Source: Trileptium ribeirensis (taxonomy: Eukaryota; Nematoda; Enoplea; Enoplida; Thoracostomopsidae). Taken from it: a stretch of 64,000 bases of DNA. The notes below the pieces were generated by a model. That model saw only the letters and a program-made list of their open reading frames with translations. It did not search any database and was not told the DNA's origin. Shown in pieces: positions 24,901 to 35,822 of the stretch. The stretch covers positions 62,001 to 126,000 of the forward strand of contig JASANE010016368.1 in NCBI GenBank assembly GCA_030248225.1, read 5' to 3'. Within the stretch, counting starts at the first letter, position 1. Every line of letters begins with the position of its first letter. A program made the position numbers and the translations under genes.

Positions 24901-25018
24901 AATAATTGATATTCGCGAACAAAAAGTAGCATATTCTAACCGACAAGAAAATGTTTCGTGATGAAAATTTTTACAAAAAAAAATCGGATAGACAGCCGAG
25001 TCAGTTTAAGTTTAGTCG
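21913..25018. other. intronic DNA with dispersed repeat units and TTCGCGAA sites
   Basis: This is the first visible intron of the DEG/ENaC gene. It holds single units of the 25-kb minisatellite near 23,120, 23,740, 23,820, 24,470 and 24,550. There are two copies of a segment around AAGCTGACCCCGC/AAGTGACCCCGC followed by a reverse-strand conserved stretch. TTCGCGAA octamers occur at 23,309, 23,453, 24,782, 24,849, 24,893 and 24,912. No gene is visible. The mirror segment is about 60.1-63.2 kb. Confidence 0.5.
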
Positions 25019-25392
25019 GGCATCACTTATATTTATGTTTATGTTCAAATATGTCATGCAATGGCGCCTCGTCCCCCCCCCCGATGAGATACCCTGCGCA
25101 GTTACGTATATTTACGTTCAAATATTTCGTGCAGTGGCGCCTCGCTTTCCTGAAAAGATATCCTGTGTAGTTATTTATATTTACGTTCAAATATGTCGTG
25201 CAATGACGCCTCGCTTCCTCTCCCGAAGTGATATCCTGCGTAGTCACTTATATTTACGTTCAAATATTTCATGCAATGGCGCCTCGCTTTCCTGAAAAGA
25301 TATCCTGTATAGTCATTTATATTTACGTTCATATATGTCACGCAATGACGCCTCGCTCCCTCCTCCCGAAGAGATATATTGCGTAGTCGTTT
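25019..25392. repeat. minisatellite, about 60-75-base unit, left copy
   Basis: About five units alternate between CACTTATATTTACGTTCAAA, ATTTC(A/G)TGCA(A/G)TGGCGCCTCG and CCTGAAAAGATATCCTG(T/C)GTAG blocks. One unit contains a long C homopolymer. Solo units are scattered across 23.1-24.6 kb. The mirror array is at about 59,757-60,135. Confidence 0.8.
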
Positions 25393-25523
25393 ATATTTAT
25401 ATTCTTTCGCTTGAGTAAAAACTTTACAGCATAAAATAACAATTGTATCAATTTCTTACTACATAAAAGTGCACATTTTGCTGCAAATAGATAAAATCAA
25501 AATATTTGTAAACCTTGTTTTAC

Positions 25524-26147
25524 CTCAATCATAAAGACAATTTCGGTTATTTCACCTCTCAACAATACTTTAGCTCCTTTCTGTCGGTATCTCGACGAAA
25601 ATGTGTCGTTAACATTGTTGGCAGCAGTTTCAATATTTACTGCGCGGAAGCATGCCAGATCCTTTCGGCTACAAAGACTGCCTCCGATCAATGATGGAGG
25701 TTTCCTGTATTGCGAATCTGGTAATTTCCCATGGTACAAATCTTTGTGAAATACTGTAAAATTAGATCGGATCTTGAAATATTCTTCTACGGCATTTACA
25801 TATCCTTTATTGTCTGAGGGCAAATTAATTCCAACATTATTTGCTTCTTGTATGAAATCCCTCTTTGTAGGTCTATGGTCGGTAAATGCCAAATCCTGAC
25901 GATCCCAGTATCCTCTTGCATACAAAAGGCCAGGGCTGTGATCCGATTCAGTTCCCAAACACTTTCTTCCCTCACAACAAATTAACATCGAAAGCAAATC
26001 TGAGATATTTGCGTGTACAGCTTGGAATGTTGTTGTTGTTGGCTGATGGTAGTAATCGACAGTCACGCTGATACTCTGTACAAGAAACAGTATTACACAT
26101 GCAACGAAAACTGTCACACGAAGAATTCTTATTTTATTTATGGTCAT
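25524..26147 (-). CDS. DEG/ENaC channel, first exon (TM1 and proximal ectodomain), intact copy
   Basis: This exon encodes 208 residues. A very short cytoplasmic start (about 8 residues) leads to a hydrophobic TM1 at residues 9-30, then DYYHQPTTTT, which matches the family's post-TM1 Y-x-x-Y-P-x-T-T pattern. The proximal ectodomain has N-glycosylation sequons at NIS (47), NFT (129) and NDT (180), and several Cys. An in-frame TAA lies two codons above the ATG, so this is the start. The end is a donor, ATTGAG|GTAAAA, at 25,523, in phase 0, which joins in frame to the exon at 21,412. Two features are unlike the family. The N-terminal His-Gly gating motif is absent, and no clear FPAVTIC motif follows TM1, so the subunit may be divergent. 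The right-arm copy is frameshifted. Confidence 0.7.
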
Positions 26148-26518
26148 CGTTTATAATAAAGATACATTGGAATATCAATGCTGTTTGCAATTCATGTAGC
26201 TTATAGAAGTATTCATATACAGGTATCCAATTGCCATTCCATATAAGTGCTGATTCATGTTTCTTATATGTATTAGGAGATAAACAGTTATTATAGTGTC
26301 CCAGAATATATTAGATTTATTGAGTTACGCATATGGTTTAAAATAATGCGAAAACTTTTAAACAAAACTATTAATTTCGCTACCGATACGTTGAATTGTT
26401 ATCATAAATGGTAAATAGTAATATATAATTAAAATAACAAATTACATAGTAGGCACTGATAAATGGCACATAGGCCTGGTTATTTAGAGATATATCTAAT
26501 AACATATATTATAGCCAT
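26148..26518. promoter_or_regulatory. upstream flank of DEG/ENaC exon 1
   Basis: This 370-base AT-rich stretch separates the start codon from the 151-base satellite, so the promoter and 5' UTR would lie here if the gene starts at this exon. No TATA box or initiator stands out on the minus strand. The call rests on position only. Confidence 0.3.
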
Positions 26519-28197
26519 ATTTGCTCCAGCATCTCATTAAAGATAATTAGAAAAAATACGCCACCTAAAAATTCAGAGCACGTGTACTTGGAGAGGCTAT
26601 AAAAATGGCAGTGTTCGGCTTTTTGACTTTCTAACAAATACCTAATTACACAGATTTATTGACGACAAAATTTGCTCCAGCATCTCATTAAAGATAATTA
26701 GAAAAAATACGTCAACTAAAAATTCAGCGCACGTGTACTTGGAGAGGCTATAAAAATGGCAGTGTTCGGCTTTTTGACTTTCTAACAAATAGCTAATTAC
26801 TCAGATTTATTGACGACAAAATTTGCTCCAGCATCTCATTAAAGATAATTAGAAAAAATACGTCACCTAAAAATTCAAAGCAGGCCTACTCTTTTTCCCT
26901 GTAACTAAACGGCAGTGTTCGGCTTTTTGACTTTCTAACAAATACCTAATTACTCAGATTTATTGACGACAAAATTTGCTCCAGCATCTCATTAAAGATA
27001 ATTAGAAAAAATACGCCACCTAAAAATTCAGCGCACGTGTACTTGGAGAGGCTAAAAATGGCAGTGTTCGGCTTTTTGACTTTCTAACAAATACCTAATT
27101 ACACAGATTTATTGACGACAAAATTTGCTCAAGCATCTCATTAAAGATAATTAGAAAAATTAAATGAAAAAAAAATTCAGCGCAGGTGGATCTGAGGAGG
27201 AAAGAAAAATGGCATTGTTCTGCGTTTTGACTTTGTGAACAACAACCGATTAGAATTTATTGATTTGATGACAAAACTTGCTCAAAGGCATCTCATTAAA
27301 GATAATTAGAAAAAATACGTCAACTAAAAATTCAGCGCACGTGTACTTGGAGAGGCTATAAAAATGGCAGTGTTCGGCTTTTTGACTTTCTAACAAATAC
27401 CTAATTACTCAGATTTATTGACGACAAAATTTGCTCCAGCATCTCATTAAAGATAATTATAAAAAATACGTCACCTAAAAATTCAGAGCACGTGTACTTG
27501 GAGAGGCTATAAAAATGGCAGTGTTCGGTTTTTTGACTTTCTAACAAATACATAATTACACAGATTTATTGACGACAAAATTTGCTTCAGCATCTCATTA
27601 AAGATACTCAATAAAAAACACGTCACCTAAAAATTCAGAGCACGTGTACTTGAAAGGCTATAATAATGGCTGTGTTCGTCTTTTTGTCTTTCTAACAAAT
27701 ACCTAATTACACAGAGTTATTGACGACAAAATTTTGCTCCAGCACTCCCATTAAAAAAGATAATTTGAAAAATACGTCACCTAAAAATTCAGAGCACGTG
27801 AACTTGGAGAGGCTATAAAAATGGCAGTGTTCGGCTTTTTGACTTTCTAACAAATACCTAATTACACAGATTTATTGACGACAAAATTTGCTACAGCATA
27901 TCATTCAAGACATTTCAGAAACATGCTTCACCTAAAAATTCAGAGCACGTGTACTTGGAGAGGCTATAAAAATGGCAGTGTTCGGCTTTTTGACTTTCTA
28001 ACAAATACCTAATTACACAGATTTATTGACGACAAAATTTGCTCCAGCATCTCATTAAAGATAATTAGAAAAAATACGTCAACTAAAAATTCAGAGCACG
28101 TGTACTTGGAGAGGCTATAAAAATGGCAGTGTTCGGCCTTTTGACTTTCTAACAAATACCAAATTACACAGATTTATTGACGACAAAATTTGCTTGA
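26519..28197. repeat. 151-base satellite array, left copy (about 11 units)
   Basis: Units begin TTGCTCCAGCATCTCATTAA and repeat every 151 bases (26,521, 26,672, 26,823 and on), with some diverged units near 27.1-27.3 and 27.6-27.9 kb. Every well-kept unit holds an E-box (CACGTG), then about 15 bases later GGCTATAAAAATGGC, and ends ATTTATTGACGACAAAA. The mirror array is at 56,934-58,610 with similar length but different diverged units. The array lies beside the 5' end of the DEG/ENaC gene. Confidence 0.92.
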
Positions 28198-29574
28198 AAA
28201 GTACTAGATTTTCAGCAGTTACAACATTTTCTGATAATCTTTCCCAGATTTTTACTATTTTATGTAAAAAAACATTTCCAGCTTTATTAGCATACTGTCG
28301 ATAAAGTTTTAATAATATTTGACCTTGAACTTTGTGTGTTAAAATTGAAAATTTTTTAGAAGTCTAAATCCGCTTTCCCGTTAATAATTGTGTATAAGAA
28401 TTTACGATTGCGCTAATTAACTTTAGGGCGTACACCTGGGTTGCTCTGTTCTTTAAGTCGGTTCATGATCGTAAAACTGATGGATGACAAAGAAAATTAA
28501 TAAATTTCTTTGATGGATGTGTACTGGATTTTGCGATGCAGCAAGACGTAGGCGCTATAAGTGGTCACTGATTTTGCGATTTAGCATCACATTTGGCTGA
28601 CAGCATACAATATAAAACATGATTACCAATCGCGTTTATCTCGCATGCTATAATACATATGTAGATCGCGAACATAGCTGCCTTATTCAAAGCGTAACGA
28701 TTGATGAACGTGGACAAACGCGCGAAGTGGGCAAATGCGCGGAACGTAAGTTCAATTCGTACATCACATAGCCCATGTTTGCGGTCATAACAATGCGAGT
28801 ACCAATGCAAAAATGCAAAAACGCGAATTTCTGCGCAAAACAATTCGTGCTTTTGACAAAAGAAGATTTTGGTGTAAGCGCCTAAATAAAGAAATATGTT
28901 GTTGTTGATTTCCTATAATCGGTGTGCGAAAATGGTTTGTTACATTATAGAAGTGTTACATATGCTAATGGTAATGGTGCATCGTTGACTTTTGGATCTG
29001 CTTCGGGTACACCAAACTGATGTAAACAATCAGATCGACTCCAGATAAAAATTCCATCTTTTAAACGATGTTTGTTCACGGCTGCTCTTTTTTGCGACTA
29101 ATTTGTTTCATAGTGACAGCTTAATTTTGTAACTGCATAATAATTTTAATTTTTTTATTATATTTTAAATACATAATTTTTTTAAAAGAAAATGCTATTG
29201 TTATGTACGTTAAGTATATTTTAGTAGTGTGGATATTGGTTTCAAATTTTCTGTCAACACCGTGTTCTACAGCTCATTCATGGCGCCAGGTGTGCGCCTT
29301 TAATTCGTTTCTTAACCGAATATCGCAAACAACGGCAACGGCAAAAAAGGCAACCACTCTGTTTGTGATATAGTGGTCGGCACATATTGCATGTCAATGA
29401 ATGTGTAAACGCTATGCTTTCTGTTAAGACTTTTTTAATGTGGAGCTTTTGTTGCCCACAATTAAAAATATCTGCTGTCATAAATTATTCTAAATAATCA
29501 GCTTCGGATGTTTCCGTGTGTATCTGGCTCTCAAAATGTTCCATAATATGTTGTAATTCTTATTTACAAGTATT
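28198..29574. other. non-coding DNA, left arm
   Basis: AT-rich sequence mirrored at about 55.6-56.93 kb. The minus-strand frames at 28,565-28,843 and 29,278-29,481 (the latter Cys-rich) are not kept open over the same extent in the mirror copy, so coding function is unlikely. Confidence 0.5.
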
Positions 29575-29576
29575 TA

Positions 29577-29837
29577 GGATAAAGATGCAATTGGCACTAG
29601 GTGACAATCCGGGTTGTTATGCCGAAGCATTGTGTGGACGCTGGCCGTGATGATTGCCAATTACGCCACCCATCATCTTATCCGCCTAGACCAAAGTCTA
29701 GTACCTGTTTAACGCATAGGTACTGCGAAGGAATTGTGGCTGAGTCCCTTGCCCAAGGAGATTAGCGCGACCACTGGATTCGAACCCCCGACTTCACGAT
29801 TATGAAGCAGGCGCTCTAACCACTCGGCCACGCCGCC
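29577..29837 (-). mobile_element. tRNA-headed SINE, left copy 1 (261 bp)
   Basis: Read on the minus strand, the element starts GGCGGCG with a perfect Pol III A box, TGGCCGAGTGG (29,830-29,820), and B box, GGTTCGAATCC (29,786-29,776). A 190-base body follows, including a CCTTGGGCAAGG segment, and ends CATCTTTATCC. The acceptor stem does not close and the anticodon arm is irregular, so it is a tRNA-like SINE head and not a tRNA gene. It is identical to the copy 900 bases away. Confidence 0.85.
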
Positions 29838-29840
29838 TAA

Positions 29841-30460
29841 TGCTGTACAAAACAATCTTTTTCTTATTTTAAATGTGTACAATGGTATATACATGGATTT
29901 AGATTACTTATTGGTTGAGTTGTCCAATCTGGACATTTATTGAATGCTGTATAGAATTTATAAATGCTGTACAAAACAATCTTTTTCTTATTTTAAATGT
30001 GTACAATGATATATACATGGATTTAGATTAATTATTGGTTGAGTTGTCCAATCTGGACATTTGTTGAATGCTGTATAGAATTTATAAATGCTGTACAAAA
30101 CAACCTTTTTCTTATTTTAAATGTGTACAATGATATATACATGGATTTAGATTAATTGTTGGTTGAGTTGTCCAATCTGGACATTTATTGAATGCTGTAT
30201 AGAATTTATATATGCTGTACAAAACAATCTTTTTCTTATTTTAAATGTGTACAATGATATATACATGGATTTAGATTAATTATTGGTTGAGTTGTCCAAT
30301 CTGGACATTTATTGAATGCTGTATAGAATTTATAAATGCTGTACAAAACAATCTTTTTCTTATTTTAAATGTGTACAATGATATATACATGGATTTAGAT
30401 TAATTATTGGTTGAGTTGTCCAATCTGGACATTTATTGAATGCTGTATAGAATTTAGAAA
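29841..30460. repeat. 124-base tandem repeat, five units
   Basis: TGCTGTACAAAAC starts units at 29,841, 29,965, 30,089, 30,213 and 30,337, exactly 124 bases apart, with a partial sixth unit at 30,461-30,476. The units are almost identical, so expansion is recent. The array fills the gap between two identical SINEs. The right arm has no such repeat at the mirrored position. Confidence 0.97.
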
Positions 30461-30476
30461 TGCTGTACAAAAGATA

Positions 30477-30737
30477 GGATAAAGATGCAATTGGCACTAG
30501 GTGACAATCCGGGTTGTTATGCCGAAGCATTGTGTGGACGCTGGCCGTGATGATTGCCAATTACGCCACCCATCATCTTATCCGCCTAGACCAAAGTCTA
30601 GTACCTGTTTAACGCATAGGTACTGCGAAGGAATTGTGGCTGAGTCCCTTGCCCAAGGAGATTAGCGCGACCACTGGATTCGAACCCCCGACTTCACGAT
30701 TATGAAGCAGGCGCTCTAACCACTCGGCCACGCCGCC
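30477..30737 (-). mobile_element. tRNA-headed SINE, left copy 2 (261 bp)
   Basis: Identical to the copy at 29,577-29,837, in the same orientation and exactly 900 bases away, with intact A and B boxes. Two identical SINEs bracketing a tandem array suggest a segmental duplication rather than two separate retropositions. Confidence 0.85.
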
Positions 30738-31882
30738 TAAAAACTCTATTTTGGCACAACATCACCGCAGATAATACTCTTTTATAGTTTTTCTTTCTCA
30801 GTAGGTGTGCCGATCTGAACCAAATGTTCGTAGTACTTCTTAACTCGGAATATTTGATCACTTTATGGAATTATTAATTTATACCAGTACACGGCCTGCT
30901 ATATAACAAAAATAAAATGAAATGTAAATGAAAATACCATCTGTGAACCTTCTGGGGCAGTGCCGGTGTCCGTTCCCCCAACTTTTCGGACTCCACGAGG
31001 CCCAGAGCGGTAACTGAAGCCAGTCCTGACATCCTTTCAATCGGTCATGACTCTTCATATTGCCTATATAACGAAACTTAAACTTTATGATATCGCGTGG
31101 GTCACTACGGAAACATCCAGTAATCTGATAAAATCATTTACGCCACAATGAACAATATATCTCAATAATATAAAATGCTCTACACTAGTTGTACATTCGT
31201 CATGGTCATACGTTGCTAACTATAAATATTGACCATATATGCATGAATTATTGCTATAAAGAGCAATAAATCAAGAGTAGTATGAAGATCACAATGGGTA
31301 ATACTATTGCTAATGTAATATATTTCATCATTATACTATCATTCTTCATATGAACAATGTGCGATATATGATGCTGTTCTGATTAATATCCAAACAATAT
31401 CGTACGACACATCACCCACACAGAAGATATCAAAGTACTTATGCAACTATATTGTATGGTTTGCATAGTATGTCTGATAGTGTTAACGAGCAAGAGTATG
31501 ACACTTCCGCTCACTCTAATGTTTATCTGTGTTAGTTGTCATGCGCTATTACATCCTTCAAAAGACATTTTTGTGGTATGCAGTCTTGCATTTTGTGGTA
31601 ATCTGGGCATTCCGAATTTGGTCAAATTTAAACGTTCACTTCATATATTTTTACCAAGTTCCACGAAATTTCAAAATATCGCCCAATGATAACCTTAGAA
31701 TTTAGCCATTGTATTCTTCTGAGGTAGAAATACGATTGATGTTGGGTTATACTATTGACTCAACCTGACATGAATACGGGATGAATAGTGGTGTTTTTCT
31801 TGATTGTACTTTAAATGCTGGCGCATGTGTAAAAGCTTTATATTAATGTGTGCTGAGTCAAGCTATTTGCGACATATCCATA
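30738..31882. other. non-coding DNA, left arm
   Basis: The plus-strand frame at 31,441-31,689 is kept open in the mirror copy, but the two arms are nearly identical here, so this gives no evidence of selection. The product is hydrophobic and unrecognised. Confidence 0.4.
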
Positions 31883-31948
31883 GCCGGCCTTTTGGGGGGA
31901 GGGCTAAAGGGCGGACCGCACAACGCCCTGTATCCCCAGGGGGCCGGC
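31883..31948. other. GC-rich hairpin at the edge of the hAT remnant
   Basis: GCCGGCC at 31,883 and GGGGGCCGGC ending at 31,948 pair, with an inner AGGGC/GCCCT stem. The GC spike stands out in AT-rich DNA and may be the 5' terminal region of the hAT element. Its mirror lies at about 52,488-52,556. Confidence 0.6.
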
Positions 31949-32235
31949 GTTGAATAAAATTATTCATGAAAATATTTTTTCTTGCACATAAGTAAATTTA
32001 TACGGACGCAGGATGCTTATATGCATAGTGTCATAGCGAGTAGCGAACGTGCTCCATCATTTTCCGAGAACGTGAACTTAATGCTGCCTTGTTTTATCCT
32101 GTATAGCAGACGGGACGGAATTATATGTGATGTTAAAGTTGACTTTTAGTTGCTTTTTCAGACCGACCTAACATCATTTAGTGCTTTCTAATATTCTCAC
32201 AATAACGTTTGACTACTGAATTATATTGTATCAAC

Positions 32236-33024
32236 ATGTCTAAAAGGCATGACTTGATGAGACTATGAGAGTGTCTGGTCGAAACAAAAGGAGGGCGGAA
32301 GAAGAGGTATCGACAAAACTGCTTAGTGGATATGTACTTCTCTTTGCTCAGCTGCCCACGTCTACGGCTGGCCCACGCGATGACTCAGTAACCGCTGGAG
32401 CTTCGTTATCAGGTTCAGAGAGCGACAAGCAGCCTAGTCTCGCAGTCAGTGCTGAAATGCAATCGCCTGTGGTCGAGAGTGAAAACACTGGCGTTGATGA
32501 CAGTGTCGGTATCGCTGGTGTGGGTTCAGATGATGATAATGTGGAATCAACAACAGCTGAAGAACCAGCTCCCCAAAAACTCCCCGAGCTCAGCGACCCA
32601 GCACGTTGGCCAAATAAATTCGACCAGAAACTACGAAATCTGGTTGTTGAAAATGGACCTGTACAATTGTGTGACATTGAGTTTGCTCGCGATGAGAACG
32701 TCCGCCGCTTTTCAGTGGCTACCTATCGATAACATCAAACTTCTGATAACTGATGACATTGCATGGACCAGCTCAATTTTAGAGTTTTATCCACCGTCGT
32801 GATCGTGCTAACGTCTTTGCAAACTTATTCATCGTTTTACAAATTTTGCTCAAATTACCGTGTCTGTGGCAACGGCTCAGCGATCCTTCTCAAAGTTGCC
32901 TATTATCAAGAATTACCTAAGATCTACGATCCATCAGGATCGACTACAGGACTTTGCTATCCTTAGCATTGAAGTAGAGATGTCAAAGAACATTTTACAC
33001 AATGATATAATTCGGGACTTTTGA
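32236..33024 (+). pseudogene. hAT (ZMYM1/TTF-type) transposase remnant, left copy
   Basis: The N-terminal part starts at an ATG at 32,236, is frameshifted within ten codons, and then stays open at 32,265-32,732. It ends in a segment of the form DPxxWP...LRNLVVENGPVQ...F...DENxRxFS, typical of the region before the TTF zinc finger in hAT/ZMYM1-like proteins. Only about 40 bases later the C-terminal hAT dimerisation domain begins: FANLFIVLQILLKLP, a one-base frameshift, then SVATAQRSFSKL, IIKNYLRST and LSIEVEMSKN, ending at TGA 33,022-33,024. The whole catalytic core is missing, so this is an internally deleted, non-autonomous and now broken copy. The mirror copy is at 51,409-52,200. Confidence 0.85.
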
Positions 33025-35822
33025 GCTCGAAAAGCAAGGAAGATCAACATTTGACAAAAGTAAATGTTCTGCGTCTACTTTTCATTGTGTACTGAGAAAT
33101 GTGTTTATGTTTTTTGCTTTGGACTATCTGATATAGCATGGCCGGTCTTAACGGTGCTATTGATGCAGGACTACAGACGCCTCAAAAAGCCGCGAGCTAG
33201 CTTCCAAACATTCTAGACTACAGTTTGTGCAGATTTCAAAAGTCGTTGCTAAATAGTATTTAATGTCGGGGAAAATTGGATCTCGCACCAGCAAGTTTGC
33301 CCGGGCCCGCGTTTGCTAAGATAGCTCTGCACACATCTCTTGTACGCAAAATTAGTACATTACAAACCATGGAGAAATATTGTTTTTAATTATTCTAAAG
33401 TTAAAAATTATTTAGTAGTAAACTACAGTAGTTCATATTGCTGCTAGGATACCGTAGATATCCAGATGCAAAACATAATTGCAAAACCGATCCCTCAAAA
33501 ATGCATATGCTTTGCCACATATTTCAATTTTTAGGTTAGATGGATGCGCTTAAGAATATTCATCTACTGATATATGCCATGACGAATTTATCCTCCGTGA
33601 GCAGACATGGTTAAAAATATTTAACCAATTGCATTCAGCATTGTATGATCCAACGTTACGTTCTGACTATGAATAGCTCAGGATTTGAAGGTTTTGACGA
33701 ACATAACAACAACGCTACCGATATAAATGTCAATCCGAATTTTGTAACAGGTAGAACTTCGTTAATTACTAGTATGCAGTAAATAAGGAAATGAGACTTA
33801 TAGTTTTATAAAAAACACCGGTGAGTTACTGGACAACCCACTAAAAATATTCTCATACTCATGTTCATAAAGCACGGTTAAACTTAACCTGTTAATAAAG
33901 CGAGTGGCGCCGAATAAATGCAACAGCAGGTTATGCGGTGCTGTATTAACTCAGTTTGACGCATAATATACGTTTGCACGTGTGTTAGTCTTCCGTTTTG
34001 CGAGGGTTCTTAAGGAGTCGATCAACAGCTGCTATAAATAGCGAAATGGCTTGGCTACGCTTCATGCAATCATGATATCATGCAATCCGGGCTAGAATAC
34101 TGACGTCGATTAGTGTTAGTCAAACATTGTGCTAAAGTTAGTTGATCCATGCAAGAATTAGTTCGGTTGTTATAAGGTTAAGATGAACCCATTAACCATA
34201 AAATTTTATAAAACCCGATATGTAATTCAATTACATTATGGAACAAGTAGAAATACGATTTTTTCTTATCTAGCCCAGAAGTAGGCAGTTATATGACATT
34301 TATTATTTTTTAATCAGGATCCGCTTTATTATGCAAATTTATTGCAATTATGACAAGCGATACGGCCCTACAATCTATCAGTTATTGTTGACGAACACAG
34401 CCTTTTTAATTGAAATGCTATAAAATTTCGTCCACAAAATATTCTGTTATTTACAAACAAAAAATGACTTTCGCTGTTATCTACCGTCGATGTATACTTT
34501 CAAAAGGTGAAAATATTGATTATACTTTTTATTATTATTTTATTATTATTATTTTCATTATTCTTTATATTATTATTTTAAAAGCGTACTATTGAATTAC
34601 ATCTTCACGGGTTGAAATCCCAATACTTTTTCCACTAAGGAATAGTGGTGACCAACGCTATGTTATCGACTCCTGTTTTCATTGTACGTGAAGGCAGAAT
34701 AATCATAGTATTTTTGCTTTTGTGTTTTTTTATTATGAAATAGGGAAGTTAAAGCTTAACTGATTTCGACAATATCAAGTAAATTTTACTGATTGGACAA
34801 CTACTTTAAGAGTAATTTTGAAATATTTACATTAGGGAGTCCACTAGTCATCCTTACAGTCACAACGTGGCATCAAGTACTTTTCAACTGCGCACAGTTG
34901 AAATTTTTTTCCATATACATTAACAGGACGGTGTTTTAACAGAATGATTTATTAACACTGGACGCACTGACCTTGTAATTGATCTTGTAGCATAATGCCT
35001 CAGCAGTGCTCGATACGAATGATCCAATAGCAGTTACCATTTGTGCATATTAATGAACTGTCTGCTTGTGCCGACTGGTCATATGAAATGCTTATCACGT
35101 TCGAGGGAATACTATATACTTTATTACTCAGCTGTAAACGCGCCATCATGCATGAGTATGCATCGCGCTTTACTCCCTTACGAGCATGTATGGTTATACA
35201 CGGCCACCATCTCTTCCTTATATAGAGTTTTAGTCACTCAGGGCAACTCTAAGTGTCTTAGGTAACTGTGGTTTTGCTTGTAAGTCTGAGCTAACTATGA
35301 ATTTTGTCTGGCAGAGTCTACAGTTACTCTAGCTAAAACATGCTGCCAAAATCTGAATTTTACCACCTGGGCGATTGTTAAAATTTAATTTATACAATTA
35401 TATAATAAAAAACCATTAATAGCATATAGAGTAGTTACCAGGATATTATAGTCTGTTCTATATAATAAGTCCAGACTTGTCGGAATGTTCGCGGAGCTAG
35501 GTATGTCTGCTAGAAAAAACGTATAGCCGATTCATTCTGTAAAATAAGCCTTTGTCAGCTTACGCCCAACTTTTCGTAAACTGGTCATTATGTAATGGTG
35601 TGTACCTATCTACTCCATACCCTAAAGGGCCTTTACTTGAACCTCAACCCACCTGCAGCTATAGTTGCAATTTACTAAAGGTACCTGCATCATCGGTTGC
35701 TGTATAAATATTTGTTGTTTACTATTTATGCCATATATTTAGTGTTTACTACGCACTATGGGTGTTGATTGTAAATGTGTTGCAAAGATATGTGTATTGG
35801 ACGTGTATCTATATATACAAGA
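33025..35822. other. non-coding DNA, near-identical between arms
   Basis: No gene recognised. Long stretches, for example 34,180-34,600, match the mirror at about 49.8-50.25 kb without a visible difference, in contrast to the diverged LTR element next door. The plus-strand frame at 34,410-34,595 is a low-complexity Ile/Tyr-rich translation of TTATTATT repeats. Confidence 0.5.

Noticed and set aside
26519..28197. A CRISPR array
   Set aside because: The units are 151-base tandem satellites without unique spacers, in an animal genome.
28565..28843. A 92-codon minus-strand ORF mirrored at 56,317-56,577
   Set aside because: The two arm copies read different frames in their first halves because of indels, so the protein is not conserved.
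29278..29481. A Cys-rich minus-strand ORF with CxxC pairs (zinc-finger-like)
   Set aside because: The mirror copy at about 55.68-55.86 kb diverges and does not keep the frame to the same end, and no complete zinc-binding pattern is present.
29709..29894. A 61-codon minus-strand frame containing a GVAEWLERLLHNREVGGSNP-like peptide
   Set aside because: This is the translation of the tRNA-like SINE head, a well-known artefact. The same happens at 55,119-55,301 and 54,713-54,904.
32348..32677. A Ser-rich 109-codon minus-strand ORF, also at 51,757-52,086
   Set aside because: It is the antisense shadow of the hAT N-terminal frame. Its conservation reflects near-identity of the arms.
34410..34595. 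Identical 61-codon ORFs in both arms (mirror 49,838-50,023)
   Set aside because: Much of it is a low-complexity TTATTATT translation in a region where the arms are nearly identical at DNA level, so it gives no evidence of selection.
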